Shown here piece by piece: positions 16,473 through 22,944 of a stretch of DNA of 30,314 nucleotides. The number at the start of each line of letters is the position of its first letter. The stretch's first letter is position 1. A program made the translations under genes and the position numbers. The stretch is from JBBSMX01 sp038232935. Lineage in GTDB: Bacteria; Bacteroidota; Rhodothermia; Rhodothermales; JANQRZ01. Below the pieces are notes generated by a model. It saw only the letters and a program-made list of their open reading frames with translations. It searched no databases and was not told the DNA's origin. The stretch spans positions 1 to 30,314 of the forward strand of contig JBBSMX010000039.1 of the NCBI GenBank assembly GCA_038232935.1, given 5' to 3'.

Positions 16473-16475
16473 GAC

Positions 16476-16958
16476 ATGAACTTCCTCTCGAACCCGATCG
16501 TCGCGCGGCTGCTGTGGGCGTTCCCGCTCCTGCTCTTCGCCATCGCCGCCTACCTGCTCTGGGCCGGCCTCCAGCAGCGCGACGCCGCGACCGACGGCGT
16601 GCCGGTACAGGCCGAGGTGCTCGGCGTCGATACGCACGAGCGGGCCGAGATCACGAGCGGGGAGGTCCGGCTCCGCTTCGTCCCGCCGGGCGAGTCCGGA
16701 GCGGTCGAGCGGACGGTGGAGATGCCGCTGACGTTTCTCAAGAGCATCGAGGCGCGGGAACTCAAGCGGGTCACGGTGCTCGCGCGGCCGGGCCACGATC
16801 AGATCGTGCTGGAGCCGTACAAGCGGTCGCAGTGGATCCTCAGCCTCAGCTTCTCGGTCATGGCGCTCATCGGCGCCATCGGGCTCTCGGTGATGGTCCG
16901 AGGCTGGAACCGGTTCCTCCGCGAGCACGGCGACCCGGCGGACGTCGCGGTGTCGTAG
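16476..16958 (+). CDS. Small membrane protein, DUF3592-like
   Basis: A 160-residue protein with one hydrophobic segment near the N-terminus (RLLWAFPLLLFAIAAYLLWA, about residues 10-29) and another near the C-terminus (LSLSFSVMALIGAIGLSVMV, about 123-142). About 90 soluble residues lie between them, with alternating beta-type pattern (VPVQAEVLGVDTHER, EVRLRFVPPG). This layout matches DUF3592-type proteins, whose extracytoplasmic loop has no known function. The ATG at 16476 is used because the 27 codons before it are heptamer repeat. The gene is convergent with the MsrP-like gene. The family assignment is tentative. Confidence 0.75.
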   Translation: MNFLSNPIVARLLWAFPLLLFAIAAYLLWAGLQQRDAATDGVPVQAEVLGVDTHERAEITSGEVRLRFVPPGESGAVERTVEMPLTFLKSIEARELKRVTVLARPGHDQIVLEPYKRSQWILSLSFSVMALIGAIGLSVMVRGWNRFLREHGDPADVAVS

Positions 16959-16995
16959 AGCCGCAGCGTGCTACGGCTCCACAGTGGTTCCTCCG

Positions 16996-18072
16996 TTACC
17001 CGCGCGGCTCCTCGGGATAGAGGGCACCCACCTGTTCGGCGTAGCCGTTGAACATCAGGGTCGGGACGCGGCGCTCCTCATTCACGGCCGCGATAAACTT
17101 CTCCGATGCCTGGCTCCAGCGTGGGTGCGGCACGTTCGGGTTCACGTTCGAGAGGAACGAGTACTCCGCGGGCTCGAGCTTATTCCAGAACGTGGGCGGC
17201 TGCTCGTCGGTGAAGACGATCTTCTGCACCGCCTTCGGTCCTTTGTAGCCGTACTTCCACGGGAAGACCATCCGGAACGGCGAGCCGTTCTGCTTCGGGA
17301 GTGGCTCGCCATAGGCCCCGGTGGCGACGAAGCCGAGGTCGTTCATCGCCTCGTCCATCCGGAGCGCGTCGAAGTACGGCCACGGATACCACGTCGCCTG
17401 CTTCAGCCCCGGCATCTGCTCCGGCCGGTTCGCCGAGACGAAGCGGACGTGGGTCGCCGTCGAGAGCGGGTTGCACAGGTCGATCAGCTTGCGGAGGGGG
17501 AAGCCCGTCCACGGCACCGTCATGCTCCACGCCTCGACGCAGCGGAAGCGGTACACCCGCTCTTCGAGGTCCATCTGCCGGATGAGGTCGTCCACGTCGA
17601 GCGTCTTTTCCTTCTCCACGAGCCCGCTGACCTCGATGGTCCACGGGAACGGTTCGTAGGCCCCGGTGAGCTCCCAGAGGTCTTTGAGATCGCCCTGGTT
17701 TCTGAACTCGTAGAAGTTGTTGTACGAGGCGTGGGCGAGGCGCTCCGTCGTTTCGCGGCCGGGTGGGGGGAACCCCGCCGTCACCTGCGGGGCCGGGTAG
17801 CCCGTGCGCGGCGCGTTCGCCGGGATCGTGTCGAGCGGGCCGGAGGGGACCGGAGCGGACGCGCTCTTCAACATCGAATCGCCTGCCATCGCGGGGTCGG
17901 CGGAGCCGCCTGACCCGCCGTTGCCGTTCGCGCACCCCGTTCCGAGCGCAGCCAGTCCCACGGTGCCCAGCCCGAGCTGCCTGATAAACGCGCGGCGGTT
18001 GCGGTACCCGGCCTCCGACGTGCAGACGTTCTCGGGGAGGTACCAGTCGGGGCGGAGGATGAGGTGGGCCAT
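16996..18072 (-). CDS. msrP: MsrP-type periplasmic molybdopterin oxidoreductase
   Basis: A 358-residue protein of the sulfite-oxidase fold, matching the catalytic subunit of the methionine sulfoxide reductase system (formerly YedY). A twin-arginine type signal is visible (NRRAFIRQLGLGTVGLAALG, residues 25-44), so it should be exported folded with its cofactor. The body includes YNNFYEF, the molybdenum-ligand region YRFRCVEAWSMTVPWTGFPL with Cys178, FPWKYGYKGPKAVQKI and the C-terminal NPNVPHPRWSQASE. A Gly/Ser-rich spacer after the signal is longer than usual and includes Cys47 (TGCANG), which could be a lipid-attachment site. The membrane partner MsrQ is not adjacent on either side in the window. 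Assignment is strong; electron donor unknown. Confidence 0.93.
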   Translation of the reverse strand: MAHLILRPDWYLPENVCTSEAGYRNRRAFIRQLGLGTVGLAALGTGCANGNGGSGGSADPAMAGDSMLKSASAPVPSGPLDTIPANAPRTGYPAPQVTAGFPPPGRETTERLAHASYNNFYEFRNQGDLKDLWELTGAYEPFPWTIEVSGLVEKEKTLDVDDLIRQMDLEERVYRFRCVEAWSMTVPWTGFPLRKLIDLCNPLSTATHVRFVSANRPEQMPGLKQATWYPWPYFDALRMDEAMNDLGFVATGAYGEPLPKQNGSPFRMVFPWKYGYKGPKAVQKIVFTDEQPPTFWNKLEPAEYSFLSNVNPNVPHPRWSQASEKFIAAVNEERRVPTLMFNGYAEQVGALYPEEPRG

Positions 18073-18203
18073 GGCGGGGGGGGGCTGTACGGAGGGGGAC
18101 GAGGGCTCGGGTATCTAAAGAAAAGGATCGTCGGCGATAACGCAAGGGTGGGAGCCGTAAACTTTGTCTGACATTCTCCTGCTCATCTTCAGTACCCATC
18201 GCC

Positions 18204-18983
18204 ATGAAACGATCCGTCTTTTCCTCTCTCCTCGTCGGCGTCGTGCTCTTCGCGTGGGCAGGCTGCGGTGGGAGCCACGAGGCGTTCCTCGACCTCGGCG
18301 AGCGCACGACCTACGCCAACACCAATACGATTGCGCTCGCCCCGCTCAACGCCGCCGCGAAGGAGCGGCCGCAGGCAGTGCTCAACGCGGCTCCTTATTT
18401 CGAACAGGTGCTGACCGAGCGGCTCGAAGCGGCCGGCTTCCGCATCATCCCGCCCGAGACGACGGGCGCGGTGTACGACACGCTCGCGCTCGGTACGCAG
18501 AACAAGTACGACGCCACAGGCGACGTGAACCCGCAGGTGATGGCCGGGCTGAAGGCCGCCCTCGCCCGCGCGATGGCTGCACAACATGGGGCCGACGCCG
18601 TGCTCTTCCCGGAGGTAACCCTCGTAAAAGCCCGGATCGACGGCGGGACGGCGAAGTGGGACGGCGTGCAGGAGCCGGTGCCCGTCGCGTTGCAGAACGA
18701 AGCGGCCCAGACGGAGTCACGGGTGCCGGATGCGCTGGCTGCGCTGTCCCTCGCCATCGAGATCGTCACGCAGACCGGGGAGACGATGTACGAGGCGCAG
18801 AGCGGGCTGGAATACGTCGGGGTGCTGAAGCGCTCGCAGCCGGTCCCGGTGCTGCTGCGGGATCAGGTGGAGAAGGAGGGGATGCTGACGGAGCCGCGCC
18901 GCACCGAGCGCGCCGTGCTGCTGAACCTCGAACTCTTCAACCGGAAGAAAGCCATCGCCGGGACCGCCGAGGGAACGATGTAG
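18204..18983 (+). CDS. Lipoprotein of unknown function (GNA1162/DUF799-like)
   Basis: A 259-residue lipoprotein: signal KRSVFSSLLVGVVLFAWAGC with Cys21 as the lipidation site. The mature part begins with strands TIALAPLNAAAKERPQAVLN, then FEQVLTERLEAAGFRIIPPE and HGADAVLFPEVTLVKARIDG. This is the alternating pattern of periplasmic lipoproteins in the GNA1162/DUF799 or TolB-N/CsgG-like assembly families. I cannot place it exactly. It stands alone between two minus-strand genes, and its stop is 13 bases from the end of the phosphoesterase gene. No regulatory element is obvious. Confidence 0.75.
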   Translation: MKRSVFSSLLVGVVLFAWAGCGGSHEAFLDLGERTTYANTNTIALAPLNAAAKERPQAVLNAAPYFEQVLTERLEAAGFRIIPPETTGAVYDTLALGTQNKYDATGDVNPQVMAGLKAALARAMAAQHGADAVLFPEVTLVKARIDGGTAKWDGVQEPVPVALQNEAAQTESRVPDALAALSLAIEIVTQTGETMYEAQSGLEYVGVLKRSQPVPVLLRDQVEKEGMLTEPRRTERAVLLNLELFNRKKAIAGTAEGTM

Positions 18984-18996
18984 ACTCGGCGCGTCA

Positions 18997-19923
18997 TCAG
19001 TCATCCGTTACGTTGTCCGGCCCACGTGTGGGGAGGCTGCCCCAGGCGCGTCGCAGAGTGATGGTGGTCAGCTCCGGGCGACAGTTGATGCGTATGGGCA
19101 CAGTCGAGAAGCCGATCCCCCGGTTAACGTAGAGCCGGTTCGACGGAGCACCGATGGAGTCGACCGCCCAGCCGTCGGCGGCGACCTCGCCCTTGCGCAC
19201 GATGTCCAGCCACGAGTTGCGCTCGCCGGGGAAGAGTTGAATTTGCCCCCCGTGCGTGTGAGCGGCGAGGGCCATCGGCGCGGCACCGGGCGCGATCTGA
19301 CGGTAGGACTCCGGGTTGTGCATCAGCACGAGGCGCGGCGCGCCGGTGGGTACGGCCGCGAGGGCGCGGTCCGGAAAGCTGTTCTCGGCCCACACCGAGC
19401 CGATGCCCGCCACCCAGAGCGAGTCTCCGCCGCTCGGTGCGGCGACGGCGACGGCATCGTTCTCCAGAACCGTGACCCCGACGGCCCGGAGCCGCGCTGT
19501 CAGGTACTCTGCGATGGGCGGCCGTGCCTCGCTGTCCTTCTTCATCAGCGAGTAGTCGTGGTTGCCGAGGACGGCGACGACCGGGATCCCCGCATCCAGG
19601 AGCGGCTGAACGACGCGGACGGCGTGGTCCGCCTTCGCCGAGTCGGGTTTATAGATGAAGTCGCCCGCAATCAGCATCAGCGCGACGCTGTCCTCGATGC
19701 CGTCCTCGATGGCCTCCTCCACCATGCCCGTGTTGCCGAGCCACATCCCGATCTGGAAGTCGGCGAGGAGAGCCACTTTCTGTCCCTCCCACGCGGACGG
19801 GAGGTTCGGAATCTCGGCCTCGAACCGCTCGTCGTCGAGCAACAGGCGGGGCTCGATAAACACGCCGTAGACGAGGAGCAGCAGCAGGCCGCCAAGGAGG
19901 CCGCCGAAGATCTTCTTCAGCAC
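18997..19923 (-). CDS. Membrane-anchored metallophosphoesterase (YkuE-like)
   Basis: A calcineurin-like phosphoesterase with an N-terminal membrane anchor (GGLLGGLLLLLVYGVFIEP). The motifs are LLADFQIGMW (canonical D-x-H, here D-F-Q), LIAGDFIYKP, VLGNHDYSL, LVLMHNPES and LAAHTHGGQIQLFPG. Asp, Asn and the later His ligands are present, but the first-motif His is replaced by Gln, which may change metal affinity. The active site would face the periplasm. I place the start at the GTG at 19923. A longer form from the ATG at 20001 is possible, but its first 20 or so codons are a decayed copy of the 3' end of thiC read in another frame. The gene borders the accessory island and is convergent with the lipoprotein gene. 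Confidence 0.85.
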   Translation of the reverse strand: MLKKIFGGLLGGLLLLLVYGVFIEPRLLLDDERFEAEIPNLPSAWEGQKVALLADFQIGMWLGNTGMVEEAIEDGIEDSVALMLIAGDFIYKPDSAKADHAVRVVQPLLDAGIPVVAVLGNHDYSLMKKDSEARPPIAEYLTARLRAVGVTVLENDAVAVAAPSGGDSLWVAGIGSVWAENSFPDRALAAVPTGAPRLVLMHNPESYRQIAPGAAPMALAAHTHGGQIQLFPGERNSWLDIVRKGEVAADGWAVDSIGAPSNRLYVNRGIGFSTVPIRINCRPELTTITLRRAWGSLPTRGPDNVTDD

Positions 19924-19944
19924 AGGGAGAGGGTCAGAGGGTGG

Positions 19945-20043
19945 AGGTCTCTTGATATAGTTCGCCGCGGCCTGCTCGGAACGCGTCGGCCGTCTGCGCA
20001 TCCACTCCGGAGTTGGTGGGCTCCACCTCCACGCCGCGCTCGG
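19945..20043 (-). repeat. Decayed copy of the thiC 3' end
   Basis: Read on the minus strand in the thiC frame this gives ERGVEVEPTNSGVDAQTADA then FRAGRGELYQE. It aligns with the C-terminus of the true ThiC in the same window (HGVDVEAAIPEGMRQKAEQF then RDGGGELYQEV). It lies immediately left of the Uma2 gene and has the same orientation as thiC. The stop codon is lost. Confidence 0.82.
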
Positions 20044-20052
20044 CGGCCGGCG

Positions 20053-20559
20053 TTACGAGGGGACAGCACGAGGGAACGAGGGCGCGAGCGAAGAAGCATC
20101 GCGCTCGCCCGAAGCGTCGTAGAACGTGAGGCGACTGTCAGCGTCGCAGAGCCAGACCTCCTGCGCGCCGCTGTCTGAGTAGAGCTGGACCTTCTCCGCC
20201 ATCTGCTGCTTTGAGTTCGACCGCGAGAGCACCTCGATCACCAATTCAGGCATCACCCTGGATGCCTCATCGTCCAGGGGCATGTTGGCAGCCCGTGTAG
20301 CGGAAATCCACACGACGTCCGGCACCTTGACGCCACGAGGTGTTTCGACGGCGAATTCGACAGCAAGCTCACCCTCAGGCATGTATTGAGCGAGTAAGCG
20401 AACAAGGCGACCTTGCTGTAGGCTGCGACGTGCTTTGTGCGGGCTCAAGATGATCCGGTCGGGTTCTTCGGTTTCGATTTTGAAAGGGAGGTCCCGAAGT
20501 TGGGGATCGGTGAGCACGCGGTGCCACAGGGCGGAGGAGGTCGTCGTCGGGGCATCCAT
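20053..20559 (-). CDS. Uma2-family (DUF820) putative endonuclease
   Basis: A 168-residue protein of the Uma2 family, a PD-(D/E)XK-like restriction-endonuclease fold. Visible blocks are the N-terminal hydrophobic/aromatic part, GELAVEFAVETPRGVKVPDV (active-site Asp), MPELVIEVLSRSNSKQQMAE (Glu, then Lys in EKVQLY) and GAQEVWLCDADSRLTFYDA. Uma2 genes are scattered in many copies through Cyanobacteria and Bacteroidota and their function is not established. This one is enclosed by a decayed thiC 3'-end copy (about 19945-20043) and a good one (20601-20818), so it appears to be cargo of one insertion event. No partner gene is present. Confidence 0.9.
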   Translation of the reverse strand: MDAPTTTSSALWHRVLTDPQLRDLPFKIETEEPDRIILSPHKARRSLQQGRLVRLLAQYMPEGELAVEFAVETPRGVKVPDVVWISATRAANMPLDDEASRVMPELVIEVLSRSNSKQQMAEKVQLYSDSGAQEVWLCDADSRLTFYDASGERDASSLAPSFPRAVPS

Positions 20560-20600
20560 AGAAGTCTCGCACGCTGAGCGAAGGGTACGATCCGTGAACG

Positions 20601-20818
20601 CTACACTTCCTGATAGAGTTCGCCGCCGCCGTCGCGGAACTGCTCGGCCTTCTGTCGCATCCCCTCCGGGATCGCGGCCTCCACGTCCACGCCGTGCTCT
20701 TGGGCGACCTCGCGTACGTCCTGGGTGATCCCCGCTGGGCGGGGCAGGCTTTCATCGAGCAGAACTTCGGGCCGCACATCGAGCAGAAGTGGGCGACTTT
20801 GGCCGAGTCCTTCGGAGG
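20601..20818 (-). repeat. Copy of the thiC 3' end with a 20-base hairpin insertion
   Basis: About 200 bases match the 3' end of thiC at about 29465-29660. On the minus strand they encode PKDSAKV, CSMCGPKFCSMK and then, after an insertion, ITQDVREVAQEHGVDVEAAI to GGGELYQEV followed by TAG. The insertion (20731-20750) contributes to a CCCCGC/GCGGGG hairpin and shifts the frame. The copy at 21674-21847 has the same insertion; true thiC does not. It is in thiC orientation. Confidence 0.93.
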
Positions 20819-20873
20819 AACAGATGCCCGTATGTTCTGGTCCTACCTCAGCCTATTCCAACCCGAGCGTGCC

Positions 20874-21161
20874 ATGTCGAGTGCCGTGACTATCCCTGTG
20901 CCGGAAGCCGTGCTGATCGCCGAGAAGCGTACGGCGGAAGAGTTCGGGCGCGAACTGGCGATGCTGGCTGCCGTGAAGCTCTACGAATTGGGCCGCCTCA
21001 CCTCCGGTCGCGCCGCTGAGTTGGCCGGCGTCTCGCGCGTGGGCTTCCTGGAATCGCTGGCGCGCTACCGCGTCTCTCCGTTCGAAGCGGAGGCCGAGGA
21101 GCTAGAAGCTACGTTCGGCCCCGGCGCCTTTGCACCGAACGACGAAGAGCGGGATGGATGA
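20874..21161 (+). CDS. UPF0175-family antitoxin-like protein
   Basis: A 95-residue protein with the UPF0175 pattern: EFGRELAMLAAVKLYELGRL (helical dimerisation and DNA-binding part), then TSGRAAELAGVSRVGFLESL and a short acidic tail. UPF0175 proteins usually pair with a downstream DUF3368 PIN-domain toxin, which they neutralise and probably repress. That is the arrangement here: the following toxin frame starts at 21154, overlapping this gene by eight bases. The toxin, however, carries a premature stop. I choose the ATG at 20874; the frame is open upstream but runs back into the thiC-derived repeat. The pair lies between two thiC 3'-end copies. Confidence 0.87.
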   Translation: MSSAVTIPVPEAVLIAEKRTAEEFGRELAMLAAVKLYELGRLTSGRAAELAGVSRVGFLESLARYRVSPFEAEAEELEATFGPGAFAPNDEERDG

Positions 21162-21660
21162 GGCTCCAAGTGTCGTAGTTGCCGACACCTCGTCGCTGGT
21201 GTTTCTGGGGAAGCTGGGACGGCTCGACCTGCTCGGCGCGTTGTTCGACGAGGTGTAGGTACCCGAGGCGGTGGAGGTGGAATTGCAAGAGGGCGTGGCG
21301 CAGGGATACCCCGTCGTCCCGCTCGACGCGCTGCCGGAACTGCGCCGCCCTGAGAACCGCGAACCGTTCCCCTCCTGGCTCGCGCTTGATCTCGGACCGG
21401 GTGAGCTTGCAGTGCTGGCCGTCGCCACCTCTGCCGTGGAGCCTCGTCCGGTGGCCCTGCTGGATGAGGCGCTGGCACGGCGCGTGGCACAGGCCGCGGG
21501 AATGACGGTGTGGGGGACGCTCCGGGTGTTGCTGGAAGCAAAAAAGCGAGGGCATGTGGAGCGGGTAGCTCCGTTGCTGGATCGGCTAGACGCGGCCGGG
21601 ATGTACCTCTCGGACACGCTGCGTCAGCGCGTGCTCCGGCTGGCCGGCGAAGAGCCGTGA
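21154..21660 (+). pseudogene. DUF3368 PIN-domain toxin with a premature TAG
   Basis: From the ATG at 21154 the frame reads MDEAPSVVVADTSSLVFLGK then LGRLDLLGALFDEV, followed by TAG at 21256-21258, and continues in the same frame VPEAVEVELQEG to RLAGEEP, ending at 21660. This is a full-length DUF3368/PIN ribonuclease: VVADTSS carries the first catalytic Asp, LDLGPGELAVLAVA the central acidic region, and LLDEALARRVAQAAG the later acidic residue. Restoring one C-to-T change (CAG to TAG) would give an intact protein of 168 residues. A start at 21271 would lose the first catalytic Asp. The toxin is therefore probably dead while its antitoxin remains intact. A sequencing error or stop readthrough cannot be excluded. 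Confidence 0.88.
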
Positions 21661-21673
21661 GCACACACTGCCC

Positions 21674-21847
21674 TCACACCTCCTGATACAACTCGCCGCC
21701 GCCGGCGCGGAACTGCTCGGCCTTCTGCCGCATCCCCTCGGGAATGGCGGCCTCCACGTCCACGCCGTGCTCTTGGGCGACCTCGCGGACATCCTGGGTG
21801 ATCCCCGCTGGGCGGGGCAGGCTTTCATTGAGCAGAACTTCGGCCCG
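21674..21847 (-). repeat. Copy of the thiC 3' end with the same 20-base hairpin insertion
   Basis: About 170 bases match the thiC 3' end, including the TGA stop (21674-21676), the ELYQEV tail and FCSMK. The 20-base insertion at 21804-21823 is identical to the one at 20731-20750. It has the same orientation as thiC. It lies between the DUF3368 pseudogene and the HEPN gene and bounds the next insertion module. Confidence 0.93.
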
Positions 21848-21868
21848 GTGTTCGTGTCGTTCACATCG

Positions 21869-22270
21869 CTACTCCTCACCGGGGAGAGACGCCAGATCGT
21901 GCCGGACCTCGGTCATGAGGAGGCGCGCGTCATTCACGGCTGTATGTGCGTCCTCCGCTGTCAGGTCGGGCCAGTCGCCGGGGTAGCGGGTGTCCACGGC
22001 ATACTCGGAGAGGGCGGAGAGGTCAGCTGCGGTGTATCTCACGGCCCGACCCTCCGGGACGAGCGTGCGCAGGTGGTCGAGATCGTGAGTGCGGGGAAAG
22101 GCTATGCCCTCGGTCACGAGCACGGCCTTCATCGCCTTCTCTGCCGACTGCTGCGCGAGCCAGCACGGATGTCGCGGCACGAAATCCTCCTGTTGAAGGA
22201 TGTGTTCTGCCTGGCGATCCTCCTCCGCAAACCGGAGCCACCGGTGGGTCTCGGCGAGTAGGGGGTTCAC
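21869..22270 (-). CDS. HEPN-domain protein (toxin of an HEPN-MNT pair)
   Basis: A 133-residue all-alpha HEPN protein. AETHRWLRFAEEDRQAEHIL and CWLAQQSAEKAMKAVLVTEG are the usual helices, and FPRTHDLDHL provides an R-x5-H element (Arg60, His66) typical of HEPN ribonuclease active sites. It is preceded by a minimal nucleotidyltransferase gene whose TGA overlaps this gene's GTG start (GTGA). That order and overlap are typical of HEPN-MNT toxin-antitoxin modules, where the MNT enzyme inactivates the HEPN RNase by nucleotide transfer. It lies just right of a thiC 3'-end copy. Confidence 0.9.
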   Translation of the reverse strand: MNPLLAETHRWLRFAEEDRQAEHILQQEDFVPRHPCWLAQQSAEKAMKAVLVTEGIAFPRTHDLDHLRTLVPEGRAVRYTAADLSALSEYAVDTRYPGDWPDLTAEDAHTAVNDARLLMTEVRHDLASLPGEE

Positions 22271-22617
22271 GGCGTGGCCTCACGCTCGTAGACCACTCGC
22301 CCCTCCCGCAGCGCCTCGTGCAGGAGCGTGCCGACGATCTCGCCGCGCCGTTCGATCTCCTCTGGCGTCGTCACGATCACGTCTTTCGGAACGGGGAGGT
22401 CAGCGAGCACACGACGGAGGGAGATGGCCGCCGCCCGCTTGTTCTCGACGCGCGGAAGCACGACGAGGAGGTCGAGGTCGCTGCCGGGTCGGGCGTCCGC
22501 CCGTGCGTGGGAGCCGAAGACGAGCACCCGGAGTGGGTCGCAGGCCTGCACGAGCCTGCGGGTCGCTGCTTCGACGTGGGCAGAGCTCGGCACACGAAGG
22601 GTAGATCGGTTGGGCAT
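22267..22617 (-). CDS. MNT nucleotidyltransferase (antitoxin of an HEPN-MNT pair)
   Basis: A 116-residue nucleotidyltransferase of the minimal NTase type. The signature is VLVFGSHARADARPGSDLDL, with Gly35-Ser36 and the catalytic Asp47 and Asp49; a third acidic residue is probably in VIVTTPEEIE. In HEPN-MNT systems this enzyme adds nucleotides to its HEPN partner and thereby neutralises it. It precedes the HEPN gene with a GTGA overlap, consistent with co-translation. Both genes are minus strand within the thiC island. Start: ATG at 22617. No operator is obvious. Confidence 0.9.
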   Translation of the reverse strand: MPNRSTLRVPSSAHVEAATRRLVQACDPLRVLVFGSHARADARPGSDLDLLVVLPRVENKRAAAISLRRVLADLPVPKDVIVTTPEEIERRGEIVGTLLHEALREGRVVYEREATP

Positions 22618-22656
22618 AGCTCTGTTGATGGATCGTGGTGCCGAAGACCAGCACAG

Positions 22657-22890
22657 TCAGAGTGACTTCAGCGCGTCGAGGTCGGCGTCGAAGTCCTCAG
22701 CCTCGTAATGCGATGGAATCTCTTGGCTCGCCGGCAGGTGCTGAAACGCGAAGCGCGGTCCATCTGAGCTACGTCTGCCGCCTTCATCAGCGGTAGACCC
22801 TTCTCGTAGAGCAGGATCGCTGCTTCCTGGCGGAACTCGCTCTCGGAGATGCCGTGCGGCGCGCAGGGTGCCTTCAGTGATGGCGACCAT
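22657..22890 (-). pseudogene. Frameshifted UPF0175 antitoxin remnant
   Basis: The reading frame starts MVAITEGTLRAA and ends ASQEIPSHYEAEDFDADLDA then LKSL, both recognisable UPF0175 ends. The middle in this frame is meaningless. In another frame the middle reads GISESEFRQEAAILLYEKGL then PLMKAADVAQMDRA, the conserved UPF0175 core. Two compensating indels would therefore restore a typical antitoxin of about 80 residues. No toxin partner follows; instead an IS630 element sits upstream. It is a decayed module in the same island as the UPF0175/DUF3368 pair at 20874-21660. Confidence 0.83.
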
Positions 22891-22944
22891 TATAATCCCT
22901 CGTCAGGTGCTCGTTGTACGACATTTCTCCAATCTAGTGCATGA

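Noticed and set aside
18070..18110. G9 run and G-rich stretch before the MsrP-like gene as a regulatory or phase-variable tract
   Set aside because: It lies upstream of the start with no promoter elements recognisable. Single homopolymers are common at this GC, so there is no positive support.
20375..21879. Open frames running through the thiC-tail copies
   Set aside because: They read the repeats in a wrong frame after the 20-base insertion. The segments are better explained as truncated thiC tails than as genes.
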